The notes below the pieces were generated by a model. The model ran no database searches. It saw only the letters and a program-made list of their open reading frames with translations, and was not told the origin of the DNA. A program made the translations under genes and the position numbers. DNA of 64,000 nt from Methanobacterium sp. (GTDB lineage Archaea > Methanobacteriota > Methanobacteria > Methanobacteriales > Methanobacteriaceae), in NCBI RefSeq assembly GCF_038562635.1, contig NZ_JBCFBO010000003.1:1-64000 (forward strand). Reading direction: 5' to 3'. Shown here piece by piece: positions 20,062 to 29,581 of this stretch; position 1 is the first letter of the stretch, and every line of letters begins with the position of its first letter.

Positions 20062-22260
20062 ATGAATTTATCAAATGAAATCTCAGGAAATGCTTTGATG
20101 CTGGAAACTATTTTTGACCATACACATTTTATGATAGCTTATCTAGACAAGGACTTTAATTTTATTGGAGTAAATAAAGCATATGCTAAAAAAAGCAATA
20201 AAACTCCCGATTTTTTTGTGGGAAAAAACCATTTTGACCTTTACCCACATAAAGGGAACGAAAAAATATTTAAAAACGTAGTTAAGAGTGGTAAGCCATA
20301 TTTTGCATATTCCATGCCGCTCGAACATTCAGAATTAGGAATTACTTATTGGGACTGGGTAATTAAACCAGTTAAAGATGACAATGAGGTAACGGGAATA
20401 TTACTTAGTTTAACAGATGTCACTGATTATAAACGAAATGAAGATACGATTAGCGAAAATCAACGAGATTTCCTGGATAAACTGGTAGAAAATCGTGCGC
20501 AGGATTTATTATCTAAACAAAAAGAATCCGAAAATTCTATCTTAGAAATTGAAGACCTTAATCAACAAATTAATGAACTCAAAAAAACCAACCAGGAATT
20601 TAAAGAAATTATTTCAAAATATGAAATTTCTGAAAGTGCAGAATCTGTTGGAAAACAGGTTAATGAAATCCTGGAGAAGCAAGTAGCAGCAGAAGAGTTG
20701 TTAAATATCAAAAATTTGGAAGCTAAAAAGAAGGATCAAAAAATTGCTGAGCTTGAAAAAACCAATGATAAGTTCAAAGAGATTATTTCAAAATATGAAG
20801 ACTCTAAGATAGAAAATGAGAAATTTATTAAGAATTTAATTGAAACTCATGCTGAAGAGCTGGAAACTACTAAAAATGAAAATATGTCGAATCTCAATGA
20901 GGAAATCATCGATAATGTCAGTGATGCAGTAATTGTGGTTGATGGCAAATTACGCGTAAAAATGTGGAATGATGCTGCCCAGAATATATACGGCTGGAAA
21001 GAAGACGAAGTAATTGGAAAAGTTGTTTATAATGTATTTAAATCTAAAGAAAGTCCCATAGAACGTTTAAAAGTTTTAGAGTACTTGAGAACTAATGAAT
21101 ATTTAAATTCTGAGTTTATTCATTACAGTAAAGACGGCAGCCCTATCAATATAAAGAGCATAATTATAGCCAAACGTGATAATAACAGCCCTGCCATAGA
21201 ATACATACTCATAAATCGGGATATTAGTGAACTTAAAAACTCTGCAGAACTAGTAGCTATCTCAAATTCAGAAATTGAAAACTTAAATCAAAAAGTTATT
21301 GAACTTGAAAAATCCAATGACGAATTCAATGAAATCCTTTTAAAGTATGAGAATTCTGAAAAATTATTTGAAAAACGCGTTAAAGAAGTTCTAAGGAAAC
21401 AAAAAGAAGCCAAAGAGTTATTAGACGCTAAAAAATTGAGAGTTGAAGAATTAAATCAAAAGATAATCAACTTAGAGAATACCAATGAAGAATTCAGCAT
21501 ATATATTTCAAAATTAAAGGATTCTGTAGAATCTCAAAAGGATATTTATGAAAAACAGTTGAAAAAACTTACCGCTGATTTAAATCGTTCAAATGAAGAG
21601 CTTCAACAGTTTGCTTATGTAACTTCACATGATTTACAGGAACCGCTTAGAACCATTGCAAGTTTCACACAGCTTTTAGCAAAACGATATAAAAACAAAA
21701 TCGACGAAGATTCTGATGAATTCATGGAGTACATCGTTGACGCTTCAACCAGAATGCAGGAAATGATTAAGGATTTACTGCAGTATTCAAGAGTAGTATC
21801 AAGAGGAAAAGTGTTTAAGCTAACAAACACTGAAGAAATCATAGATTATACTACCTCCAGTTTAAAAACCTTAATTGAAGATAATGATGCAGAAATAACC
21901 TATGATAAACTTCCAAAGGTAAATGCAGATTCAGGTCAGCTTTTACGGTTATTCCAGAACCTGGTTGAAAATAGCATTAAATTTAGACAGTTTGCAGTTC
22001 AGCCCAAAATCCACATCTCATGTAAGGAACATGGAAATGAATATGTATTTTCTGTTGCTGATAATGGTATTGGAATTGAAGAGCAATATTTTGACCGTAT
22101 TTTCACCATATTCCAGAGATTACATACAAAAGAAGAATATGAAGGAAGTGGAATTGGATTACCTGTGGCCAAAAGGATCGTTGAACGCCATGGTGGACGG
22201 ATATGGGTTGAATCAGAGCCGGATGTTGGATCGACTTTTTACTTTACTATTCCATATTAA
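20062..22260 (+). CDS. PAS-domain sensor histidine kinase with long coiled coils
   Basis: The product is 732 residues when started at the ATG at 20062, which has an AGGGGA site five bases upstream; an in-frame TTG at 20023 is less likely. Order: PAS (about 10-125), a coiled coil (about 135-275) with repeated ELKKTNQEFKEIISKYE-like segments, a second PAS (about 285-395), another coiled coil (about 405-530), then FAYVTSHDLQEPLRTIASF and HATPase boxes NLVENSIKFRQ, DNGIGIEEQ and GSGIGLPVAKR. The phosphoacceptor region is nearly identical to those of the two large kinases at 5-12 kb. No membrane segment and no adjacent regulator are seen. Confidence 0.88.
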   Translation: MNLSNEISGNALMLETIFDHTHFMIAYLDKDFNFIGVNKAYAKKSNKTPDFFVGKNHFDLYPHKGNEKIFKNVVKSGKPYFAYSMPLEHSELGITYWDWVIKPVKDDNEVTGILLSLTDVTDYKRNEDTISENQRDFLDKLVENRAQDLLSKQKESENSILEIEDLNQQINELKKTNQEFKEIISKYEISESAESVGKQVNEILEKQVAAEELLNIKNLEAKKKDQKIAELEKTNDKFKEIISKYEDSKIENEKFIKNLIETHAEELETTKNENMSNLNEEIIDNVSDAVIVVDGKLRVKMWNDAAQNIYGWKEDEVIGKVVYNVFKSKESPIERLKVLEYLRTNEYLNSEFIHYSKDGSPINIKSIIIAKRDNNSPAIEYILINRDISELKNSAELVAISNSEIENLNQKVIELEKSNDEFNEILLKYENSEKLFEKRVKEVLRKQKEAKELLDAKKLRVEELNQKIINLENTNEEFSIYISKLKDSVESQKDIYEKQLKKLTADLNRSNEELQQFAYVTSHDLQEPLRTIASFTQLLAKRYKNKIDEDSDEFMEYIVDASTRMQEMIKDLLQYSRVVSRGKVFKLTNTEEIIDYTTSSLKTLIEDNDAEITYDKLPKVNADSGQLLRLFQNLVENSIKFRQFAVQPKIHISCKEHGNEYVFSVADNGIGIEEQYFDRIFTIFQRLHTKEEYEGSGIGLPVAKRIVERHGGRIWVESEPDVGSTFYFTIPY

Positions 22261-22263
22261 TTT

Positions 22264-23103
22264 CTAATTTTTTCTATTTTTATTATCCATAATTTCAAAA
22301 ATTTCTTTATAATCCTCAGGCCGCTTGTCAATGCCGTTAATTTCACCATAAAGCTGTTTAAAAAACTCAAATGTTGCTTTAACCATTTTAGCATCACTGT
22401 TTTTTGAAATTAACTCAATAACTTCTTCCATCTCTTCAGCCCTTCGCCTTGAGTGTACTGCACTGCTTATTATACGGGATACTGCAGACTCCCTGAAGCC
22501 TTCACCTTCAGTTTCTGCAATGTATTTTAAAGTTTCTTCATCAATTCCCATTTTATAAGCAGAATAAAGCGTTTCAAAAAGTAATGCAGAAATTCCTTTA
22601 GTAAATGAACTTCTAAAGAGTTTAATAGCAGAAGCCTGCCCTATTTCACTACCTATAACAGATATATTCATCCCGTATTGGTTTAATTCTGCAAATTGTT
22701 TTGCAAATGGTCCCGATACAAGTATATGGGCATTCACCCCATTTTTTCGTACACTGCCTATTATTGAAGCATCTGCTGTTTTCCCATTTTCAATGTGCGA
22801 CAACGCTTCTTCAGCAGTTGAAGGCGAAATATTATTTATATCAATATAAATCCCTTTAACATATTTTCCAACTTCTTTAGCTACTTTAACTGCCTGATGA
22901 GGAGTAACTACAGAAATTAAAATGTCGCAAGATTCAGCAAGTTCTCGATTTGATTTACATAGATTCAGCTCCATTTTCTTGGCCAGTTCCCTTGTTTTCA
23001 AGCTTCTGCCCAGAACACATGTAAACACATCGGCGCCGTTATTTAAAAGTCCTGCTGCCAGAGTCGAAGCAACTTCTCCAAACCCTAAAAATCCTATTTT
23101 CAT
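22264..23103 (-). CDS. NAD(P)-binding dehydrogenase of the 6-phosphogluconate/3-hydroxyisobutyrate dehydrogenase superfamily
   Basis: The 279-residue protein starts MKIGFLGFGEVASTLAAGL, a Rossmann motif GFGEVA, followed by the family segment DINNISPST and a conserved SGPF string. The C-terminal helical domain (about 165-260) resembles the DUF1932 type found with such dehydrogenases, with the catalytic-type Lys in AIKLFRSSFTKG. It should oxidise or reduce a small hydroxy acid, but the substrate cannot be told. The ATG at 23103 is preferred because GGGTGAT lies just before it. The stop is four bases from the stop of the convergent kinase gene. Confidence 0.75.
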   Translation of the reverse strand: MKIGFLGFGEVASTLAAGLLNNGADVFTCVLGRSLKTRELAKKMELNLCKSNRELAESCDILISVVTPHQAVKVAKEVGKYVKGIYIDINNISPSTAEEALSHIENGKTADASIIGSVRKNGVNAHILVSGPFAKQFAELNQYGMNISVIGSEIGQASAIKLFRSSFTKGISALLFETLYSAYKMGIDEETLKYIAETEGEGFRESAVSRIISSAVHSRRRAEEMEEVIELISKNSDAKMVKATFEFFKQLYGEINGIDKRPEDYKEIFEIMDNKNRKN

Positions 23104-23140
23104 CAAATCACCCAACTACAGTATCTTGATAATTTTACAA

Positions 23141-24001
23141 TTAAAGTTCCAAAACAACGTTGTCCCCTACGTTAGCGCCAACGCTCTTTGCAACAGCATT
23201 ACATTTAACGTTGAACAGACAGAATACGGGTTTATCCCCTAATTCCATTTCAGTTATACCTTCATAATTTCCAAGTCCTTTGCTGATTACAAGATCTGCT
23301 TCTTCAAAAATTTTTTTGAATTCTTCAGATATATCTGCATATAAAATACCTATTGAGTCCGTACCTGTTGATACAAGCTTTGCAACTTTATCAAGCCCAA
23401 TTTGAACTGCATCTTCAATACATGCATCGTTAAGTATAGGTTTTTCTTTAAGAGCAACTGTAACATCTACATCGTAATCTTTAAGCTTTTCTATGAGCAA
23501 TTTATCAAAGACTATTTCTCCACTGTTATCTGCCAGGTAAAGGACATTTTTTGCAGATTTGAGTTCATTTTCAAGCTTATCAATTTGATTTAATGCAATT
23601 TCTTTTTCCATATTCTTGCAAATAGCTTTTTCAACATCAAAGTTGACTCCAAGTGCCCCAAAATCTATTAGATTACCTGTAATAGCAGCTTTTATATATG
23701 TTTCAAGCCCATCTCTCCCATTTAATATTTTCTTAATTTTTGGGAGGAATTTTAACGCTATCTCATTCCCTTTCCGCTTCTCTAAAAGATAGGGGTCTTC
23801 ATTTCCAGTTCTATCTTTAATAATTCGGTGTATCCTAGTTCCAACAACGTTAGAAACCGCCCCTTTATGAAAATCATTGTACACAACTCCTACCAGTTCT
23901 TCCATGATTTCCATTTTAAGTGATTGATTATCTGTTGCAAGATCAAGTGCTTCTTTGGCCTGTCTTAAAAAACAGGGCGCACATTCATAGTAAACTTTCA
24001 T
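23141..24001 (-). CDS. DUF89/ARMT1-family metal-dependent phosphatase
   Basis: The 286-residue protein begins with the family's cysteine pair in YECAPCFLRQAKEAL and holds the metal-binding core LADNSGEIVFDKLLIEKL (about 152-169) and ISKGLGNYEG (about 233-242). DUF89 proteins are metal-dependent phosphatases thought to clear damaged or excess phosphometabolites. A GAGG site lies seven bases before the ATG. It is 37 nt upstream of the dehydrogenase gene on the same strand and could be co-transcribed with it. The substrate is not known. Confidence 0.8.
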   Translation of the reverse strand: MKVYYECAPCFLRQAKEALDLATDNQSLKMEIMEELVGVVYNDFHKGAVSNVVGTRIHRIIKDRTGNEDPYLLEKRKGNEIALKFLPKIKKILNGRDGLETYIKAAITGNLIDFGALGVNFDVEKAICKNMEKEIALNQIDKLENELKSAKNVLYLADNSGEIVFDKLLIEKLKDYDVDVTVALKEKPILNDACIEDAVQIGLDKVAKLVSTGTDSIGILYADISEEFKKIFEEADLVISKGLGNYEGITEMELGDKPVFCLFNVKCNAVAKSVGANVGDNVVLEL

Positions 24002-24091
24002 TTAAATTCCTCTTATTATTTTTTAAAAAATATTAACATGTATATTTTGTAATTAGCTTAAAATACTGAATTTTTTAATTTATGAGTTCTG

Positions 24092-25105
24092 TTAAAATGT
24101 TCGTGGTGCAGGTGTCAGGCAGAGGATGAAAATGGCAATTGTCAATACTGCAATTATCTTTCTATTTCTGCTGAGTTTAGAAACATTATCTAATGCACCA
24201 GGATGTGTTCTTGCCATAAATAAAATAAATACTGCCATTAATAATGCCATTGCATACCATCCAAGGAATACTGTTACGACTATGCCTGCTACAGATACAT
24301 AATGATGAATTTTCGCATTGAAAATGGACCTTGAAATGTGACCTCCATCTAAAACTGCAACTGGCATTAAATTGAGCATAGTAATGATTGTCCCTACCCA
24401 TGCAGCAAAAGCTACTGGACTCAATATTACACCATACCCGTTAGGTACAGCAGGAAATGCAAGGGCCATCGGGACATATATAAGAAGAGATGGAAACATC
24501 TGCATGGTTGTACTACTCATAGGGGCCAGATATGACAATGAAATACCAATTACAAGTACTGGAATTGTTACAATAAACCCTGCAATGGGCCCGCTGACTC
24601 CAAGGTCAAAAAGGGCATTTTTATCGGGTATCGCAGATTTTACATTTATAGCTGCTCCAAAAGTACCTATTGGAGGGATACCTGGTATAAAATAAGGTAG
24701 TGTAGCCTTCACACCATGTTTTCTTGCTGCAAAGAAGTGTGCAGTTTCATGTGATCCAATTATTGCCAATAACGCTATTGAAAAAGTTATTCCTTCCCAA
24801 ATGTTCCCTCCAAGCATATATCCTGCAGATACAGTAGTAATAATTGTTACTAAAAAAAGGAAAATATTGAGATGAACCTTTGATTCAGCAGATTCAGGCT
24901 TATTAACTATATTTATTTTATAATTCTCCCCATATTCATCAATAAAAGGTAGGTATCCTATTTTATCAAGATCTTTTACCAGTTGAAGAAATTTCTCTCT
25001 GCGGTAATCATAAACTACAAAATAAAATGATTTTGGCTCTCTATAAACACTTTTTACATTGAAATGATTTGAAACGCAGTTTTCAATGGCATCAGTTGTT
25101 TCCAC
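24092..25105 (-). CDS. Site-2 protease family intramembrane metalloprotease (M50)
   Basis: The 337-residue membrane protein has a ~75-residue cytoplasmic N-domain, then about six hydrophobic segments. The zinc motif HETAH sits in IGSHETAHFFAARKHG (about residues 120-135) and the third ligand in AVLDGGHISRS (about 252-262). Both motifs are canonical for S2P. The extended FIPGIPPIGTFGAAI segment is typical of archaeal members. Such enzymes cleave transmembrane helices, often in stress or lipid signalling; the target is unknown. Most of the C-terminus is hydrophobic and no PDZ domain is seen. Confidence 0.85.
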   Translation of the reverse strand: METTDAIENCVSNHFNVKSVYREPKSFYFVVYDYRREKFLQLVKDLDKIGYLPFIDEYGENYKINIVNKPESAESKVHLNIFLFLVTIITTVSAGYMLGGNIWEGITFSIALLAIIGSHETAHFFAARKHGVKATLPYFIPGIPPIGTFGAAINVKSAIPDKNALFDLGVSGPIAGFIVTIPVLVIGISLSYLAPMSSTTMQMFPSLLIYVPMALAFPAVPNGYGVILSPVAFAAWVGTIITMLNLMPVAVLDGGHISRSIFNAKIHHYVSVAGIVVTVFLGWYAMALLMAVFILFMARTHPGALDNVSKLSRNRKIIAVLTIAIFILCLTPAPRTF

Positions 25106-25239
25106 ATATTCACATCCAAGTTAGGATCAAACTTTGTTATCTATATACTGGTTTTTATTATTTATAAATTCTATAAAATTTAAATTATGGGAGAAGAAAC
25201 ATTGAATCAACTTAATGCACTTAAAAATCATGAGAAATA

Positions 25240-25440
25240 TTATCCCCCATATATAACACGTATAACTTCAATTACATCCCCATCTACAAGGGATTCTTCT
25301 TCTATCACGATTTCATTGTTTCTTTTGACAACAACTGTCTCAGAAGAAATATCCATTGCATCAAGTACTTCTTTAATGGTTGTTTTTTCCTGAATTACTC
25401 TGTTTTCTTCATTTTTTCCAAAGATCACTGTTACTTCCAT
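25240..25440 (-). CDS. Ubiquitin-like sulfur-carrier protein (ThiS/MoaD/SAMP type)
   Basis: The 66-residue protein has a beta-grasp pattern and ends in ...VIRVIYGG; the C-terminal diglycine is the site that is adenylated and thiocarboxylated in this family. The ATG at 25440 is chosen because a GGAG lies eight to nine bases upstream, inside the end of the preceding gene. It sits 4 nt after a tRNA thiolase-like gene, so it very probably supplies sulfur for tRNA 2-thiolation, like SAMP2 or TtuB; molybdopterin or thiamine roles are alternatives. Confidence 0.8.
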   Translation of the reverse strand: MEVTVIFGKNEENRVIQEKTTIKEVLDAMDISSETVVVKRNNEIVIEEESLVDGDVIEVIRVIYGG

Positions 25441-25444
25441 GTTA

Positions 25445-26374
25445 CTATTCTCCATTTAATGATTTAACAAACAGACACGCCCTGCATAATTCATGGGATG
25501 CTGGCTCACCGCATTGTATACAATTTCCCATATTTACTTTTTTGCCTGAAAATTCTTTTTTTATGGCAGGCTTTATCTTATCAAAGCCTTTAAGGGTCGA
25601 ATACATTATAGTAGGGTGATTGGCAGATAGTTCTTTTACAAATCTTCCAACTTCTCCCCGGAATGATTCCTTTGAATAAGGGCACTCATCAAAATGAACA
25701 TCCAGCTCACGGGCAATTACATATAACGCCACTTCTTTTTCTGGAATTTCCCTAATTGGTTTTATCTTGACGGTGAATTTATCATTTTTAGGTTCTGATT
25801 TTACCCCAATTCTTGTGAGGTTATCTATGTTACCTTCAAGATAATTCATTAGTATTGCTTCGGTTTCATCATCTAAATTATGGCCTGTTGCAATTTTGGT
25901 GGCATTTTCTTCCCTTGCCACCCTGTTAATGATCCACCTTCTAAATACTCCACAATAAGTACATGCACCGTGCTGCCTTGACTCATTATGCAGAATTTCA
26001 TCGAGTGTTTTTCCAAAGTAATCCTTAAATGATGCTATTCTATGATCTATACCCAATTTTTTGGCGTTTTTCGCTGCAATTTCCACCCCATGCTTTCGGT
26101 ATCCTTCTATACCTTCGTCAATGGTTATGGCGAAAAGATCTATTATGTTTCTTTCATGGAGCGAATTAACGATGTCAAGAACCATTACACTATCTTTCCC
26201 ACCAGATAAAGCAACTGCAACTTTATCTCCACGTTCTATGAGCTTATTTCTGCGAATATTTCTTAAAACTTTTTCAGTTGCTGATTCAATGAAGCAGTCT
26301 TTACACAGCATTTGCCCCGAGGCTTTTCTATGTATTATTACAGGCGTCGCGCCGCATTTAGTGCATGTTTTCAT
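25445..26374 (-). CDS. tRNA 2-thiouridine synthase, NcsA/TtuA family
   Basis: The 309-residue enzyme has an N-terminal zinc ribbon (CTKCGATP ... CKDC), the PP-loop ALSGGKDSVMVLD (about 53-65), the Cys pair of CTYCGVFRRW, the ATGHNLDDETE motif (about 160-170) and a C-terminal zinc ribbon (CIQCGEPASHELCRAC). These are the hallmarks of archaeal NcsA/TtuA, which adenylates uridine in tRNA (position 34 or 54) and inserts sulfur, often with an Fe-S cluster. The downstream partner gene encodes a diglycine-ended sulfur carrier, making a two-gene operon. The position modified cannot be decided from sequence alone. Confidence 0.88.
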   Translation of the reverse strand: MKTCTKCGATPVIIHRKASGQMLCKDCFIESATEKVLRNIRRNKLIERGDKVAVALSGGKDSVMVLDIVNSLHERNIIDLFAITIDEGIEGYRKHGVEIAAKNAKKLGIDHRIASFKDYFGKTLDEILHNESRQHGACTYCGVFRRWIINRVAREENATKIATGHNLDDETEAILMNYLEGNIDNLTRIGVKSEPKNDKFTVKIKPIREIPEKEVALYVIARELDVHFDECPYSKESFRGEVGRFVKELSANHPTIMYSTLKGFDKIKPAIKKEFSGKKVNMGNCIQCGEPASHELCRACLFVKSLNGE

Positions 26375-26441
26375 GATTATAACCTAAAATTAACTTGTAA
26401 TTTACATCTTGAATTATTGCTTTAAATAATTGGAAATTAAA

Positions 26442-28010
26442 TTAATAATCTAAATTTTTAAATAATGGAAAATCCTGAATATAGTTTTTATTAAGTTTGG
26501 CTGCTATTTCAGCCTTTTGAAGCTCGGCACCAAGGTATGTTGCGTGTTCAATTCTTGAAACAAGTTCCTGTTTAATTATTTCATCATATACACTTTTTGC
26601 AGTCTTACCTTTAATGACCATATCTGGCTTCAAATGAATATAGTGCACCGCCTTTATAAAACCATTTTCAGCTATTATTTTAAAGCTCCCTTTAGGGTCC
26701 TGGGTGAATTTATAGTTTTCTGCACCTTCCAATACAGGCGCATCAACTTCTTCAATTAATGTTTCTCCCCTATGTTTATCCTTTAAAATTATAAGGTTTA
26801 TACCCAGATCTTTTGCTGTAGAACCCCTGTGTTTTGAGAGAAACATCATTTTTGACGAAACTGAAAGTTCATGAACACTTCCAAGTGTTTTACCGCTTTC
26901 TTCAGGCGTAAATAAAATACTTGCCCCAAGTTCCATTGCAATTCCAGATAGCAGAGCATTTACCCCAACAGAATCTGTATCCAGGAGCTCAGTGACATTT
27001 CCGACTCCAAAGAATAAAGGCGCTTTGTTTCGTGCTTTGAAATCATGGCACGCTATTATTGACTCAACTATGCTCTTACTGTTAATAGGGTCCAGAATTA
27101 AATCAGCTATCACGTCGATTTTTCCACATTTTTGTACGAGACTTTCCAGTGAGTTAACACGTTCTTCCACAGTATGAGGTACCCAGTTCTTTCCGAAATC
27201 TGTTGGCAGTATAACTGCAGGAATCTGTTTTTCTTCCATCAAAGGCAGTACTTCCTCACAATTACCGTGATCAAGGCTTAAAACCATGTCAACCCCTGAT
27301 TCAATCCCTGCTTTAATTTCTACAGGATTCAAAGTATCAACACTTATAGGGATGCCATTTAGATTTTCTTTCAATAATTTTACCATTTCTGGAATTTTAT
27401 CGGCCTTATTTTCACCGGCAATCATTCCAATATCTATCATCTGAGCCCCATTTTCTACAAAATATTTTGCCCGCTTCAGGAGTTCGTCTTTACTGAGTAA
27501 AGGTGCATTTGCAATTTCAGCCAGTACCCTCATTGGGAAGTCTTCACCCACAGGCAGGTTACCTACAAGGATATTTTCAGGCTTTTTAAGAAGTTTTTTA
27601 GTGTTTTTTTCATCCTTCTCAAAGTCATCTATAAACTTCAAGGCCCGCTTCTTCAGTTCTTCTTCAATTAATTTATCTGCAGGTATCTGAGATGAAAGTT
27701 CCAGTTCATCCACCATTTCAAGGATTACATTTAAATCTGCAGCGTCTTTTGGGCCTTTATAGGTTGGAATTCCAGTTTCTTCACCTATAACACTTACATC
27801 TTTACGTATAAGTCCCGGAGTTATAATTGCATCATAAGACTGAACATCAACGTTTTCCAGGTTGTTCAGTTCTTTCAATATTTTCCGAGGAGTTAAAAAT
27901 GCCGCAATTGGCGTATCTACTACATGAGTATACACTTCTTGCTTAGATTTGCTTGAAATATCCTTAACCAGCTTACCTGCAAGTTTACCTGTTACTATTA
28001 AGATTTTCAT
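26442..28010 (-). CDS. Dihydropteroate synthase-related protein
   Basis: The 522-residue protein has an N-terminal Rossmann-like domain (about 1-140, starting MKILIVTGKLAGKLVKDI), a central DHPS-like TIM barrel (about 150-385) with VGNLPVGEDFPMRVLAEI, MIDIGMIAGEN and PISVDTLNPVEIKAG, and a C-terminal domain (about 400-522) resembling DUF4346. This three-part form is characteristic of methanogens and is usually linked to tetrahydromethanopterin synthesis, but the exact step has not been settled to my knowledge. It lies 67 nt upstream of the thiolase gene on the same strand. Confidence 0.8.
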   Translation of the reverse strand: MKILIVTGKLAGKLVKDISSKSKQEVYTHVVDTPIAAFLTPRKILKELNNLENVDVQSYDAIITPGLIRKDVSVIGEETGIPTYKGPKDAADLNVILEMVDELELSSQIPADKLIEEELKKRALKFIDDFEKDEKNTKKLLKKPENILVGNLPVGEDFPMRVLAEIANAPLLSKDELLKRAKYFVENGAQMIDIGMIAGENKADKIPEMVKLLKENLNGIPISVDTLNPVEIKAGIESGVDMVLSLDHGNCEEVLPLMEEKQIPAVILPTDFGKNWVPHTVEERVNSLESLVQKCGKIDVIADLILDPINSKSIVESIIACHDFKARNKAPLFFGVGNVTELLDTDSVGVNALLSGIAMELGASILFTPEESGKTLGSVHELSVSSKMMFLSKHRGSTAKDLGINLIILKDKHRGETLIEEVDAPVLEGAENYKFTQDPKGSFKIIAENGFIKAVHYIHLKPDMVIKGKTAKSVYDEIIKQELVSRIEHATYLGAELQKAEIAAKLNKNYIQDFPLFKNLDY

Positions 28011-28253
28011 GTTACCACTTACAAATTAATTGAGAAGTATCGATAATCGCTCACGACCGGAGTGCAGTTTAAATTCTATAAATGATTTGGCCCTTAAATC
28101 AAAGGCATTTAACATAACACATCAAAATGTTACGGCCATGAGCTAACTGTAATTAAATTCAATAAGTAGTTTCTAATTATTAGATTTAACTACTTAAAAA
28201 TAAATTAATTAATGTATCAATTTTAAGGAGCTAACTAAAAAAATAATCAAAAG

Positions 28254-28769
28254 TTATGTATCGTTTAGATTGCAGAGACTTTCTATTCCTGATTTTAAAA
28301 GAAGAATGAGTATTCCACTAATTATAGTTGCTATTGCAGGGATCCACAGCCCAGATATTCCCATTGGAATTAATATCAAAGTAATTGTACTTTTAAGTGC
28401 TTCATTCACTTTTCCATCCTTTATAAGTTTAATTATGCCTTCATTTCCACATATGTAAGATTTAGCTTTCTTTTTAAAAATTTCCCAGAAGTTTTTTCCT
28501 ATTTTTTCTGCACTCTCAGCAGGAATTTCACGGGATATAGTATCTACAAATAACTTTCTGGAATTAAGAGGTTCTTTTTTAAAATCAAAAGATTCTCGAG
28601 GCTTTAATAAACACTTACTTTTAAAGTCACCATCTGCTTCTAGACCCATTGAAATTAAAGATGCACCAATTTCTGCATAAATATTCTTTTTATCAGCAAC
28701 ATCATAATTTTGCACAGCTTCATTAACCAGAGCATTTAATCTATTTTTATCTATTTCTGTTGAATTCAT
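28254..28769 (-). CDS. Hypothetical membrane protein, 171 residues
   Basis: I do not recognise the family. The first ~120 residues are soluble and charged; two hydrophobic helices close the protein (about 125-145 STITLILIPMGISGLWI and 147-163). A GAGAGG stretch precedes the ATG at 28769. The arrangement suggests a tail-anchored cytoplasmic protein. Neighbours give no clue. Confidence 0.6.
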   Translation of the reverse strand: MNSTEIDKNRLNALVNEAVQNYDVADKKNIYAEIGASLISMGLEADGDFKSKCLLKPRESFDFKKEPLNSRKLFVDTISREIPAESAEKIGKNFWEIFKKKAKSYICGNEGIIKLIKDGKVNEALKSTITLILIPMGISGLWIPAIATIISGILILLLKSGIESLCNLNDT

Positions 28770-29025
28770 CAACCTCTCTCCATATAATGTAAGTAGTTTC
28801 TATCAATTATATCCTGTCAAATTATATAAAACCACTGGAAATTAGTACTAAAACTGTATTAACTATAGTTAAATATATTCTTGGATAATACTGAATTATT
28901 AAAAATTTATTTTACAAAAAAATAGCTATAAACATTTTTTTTATACCTATAAAATATAAAAGAGGCTAATTTTGCCCATCATATCTAAAACATATTGTTT
29001 TTAATTCATTTAACCATTTAAACAA

Positions 29026-29318
29026 TTTTATAGTGAATGACCAAATATTTTTGGCTAATATCAAAATTGTTAATTTCGCAGGTGCATAAAACTTACAGTT
29101 TTTGCAAATTAGTTAATAGGGTAATTTGTTTATGCGTTTTGCATTTAAATACGTAATTACGGCCAAAAACTTTAGGAAACTTTCACAATTTGATTGTGAT
29201 GCCGGAGGAAACGAAGTTTCCTCGGCCTGAACATGAAATGTTCGAGAGCATCGAAAATCTACGATTTTCGAATACCTAAAATTTATAAGTTAAAAAAGTT
29301 ACATCATTCACTATAAAA
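29026..29318. mobile_element. Candidate MITE-like element with 15-bp terminal inverted repeats
   Basis: TTTTATAGTGAATGA at 29026-29040 is matched by its exact reverse complement at 29304-29318. The 293-bp interval encodes no protein and contains palindrome cluster B. Short non-coding elements with perfect terminal repeats are often MITEs. No clear target duplication flanks it and no transposase is in the window, so this is a candidate only. Confidence 0.4.
29183..29271. repeat. Palindrome cluster B
   Basis: Four triloop palindromes in a row: TCACAAT/ATTGTGA (loop TTG), GAGGAAAC/GTTTCCTC (GAA) extended by a GCC/GGC clamp, GAACAT/ATGTTC (GAA) and CGAAAATC/GATTTTCG (TAC). Same architecture as the other clusters in this window. 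Confidence 0.75.
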
Positions 29319-29525
29319 ATAAGTTAACAATTGCTATAATTTATAAAAAGATTGCATAACTATGACTAAAAATAGTAATTAGATATTTTTTATTAGGACT
29401 TCACATCTGTTTATTTTCATTTAACAGTTCTCTATTTATATTAAGAAAATATATTTAAGAATTGAATTTTTTTAGCCTCTAGCTATAATCAAATAATATT
29501 ACAAAAATAAAATTTGTCATGATTA

Positions 29526-29541
29526 AAAATATATATATATC
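29526..29541 (+). promoter_or_regulatory. Candidate TATA box for the por operon
   Basis: An alternating AAATATATATATAT-type run ends about 40 nt before the porC ATG. A start site ~25 nt downstream would leave a short leader holding GGAGGT. Confidence 0.5.
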
Positions 29542-29581
29542 CTAATTTATAATGATTATACATGAGGAATGGAGGTACAGT

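Larger units (their letters stand above)
28770..29581. other. Long intergenic region before the por operon
   Basis: About 810 nt without a protein gene. It holds a candidate inverted-repeat-bounded element (29026-29318), palindrome cluster B and a TATA box. The part from 28770 to 29025 is A+T-rich and I see nothing specific in it. Confidence 0.6.
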
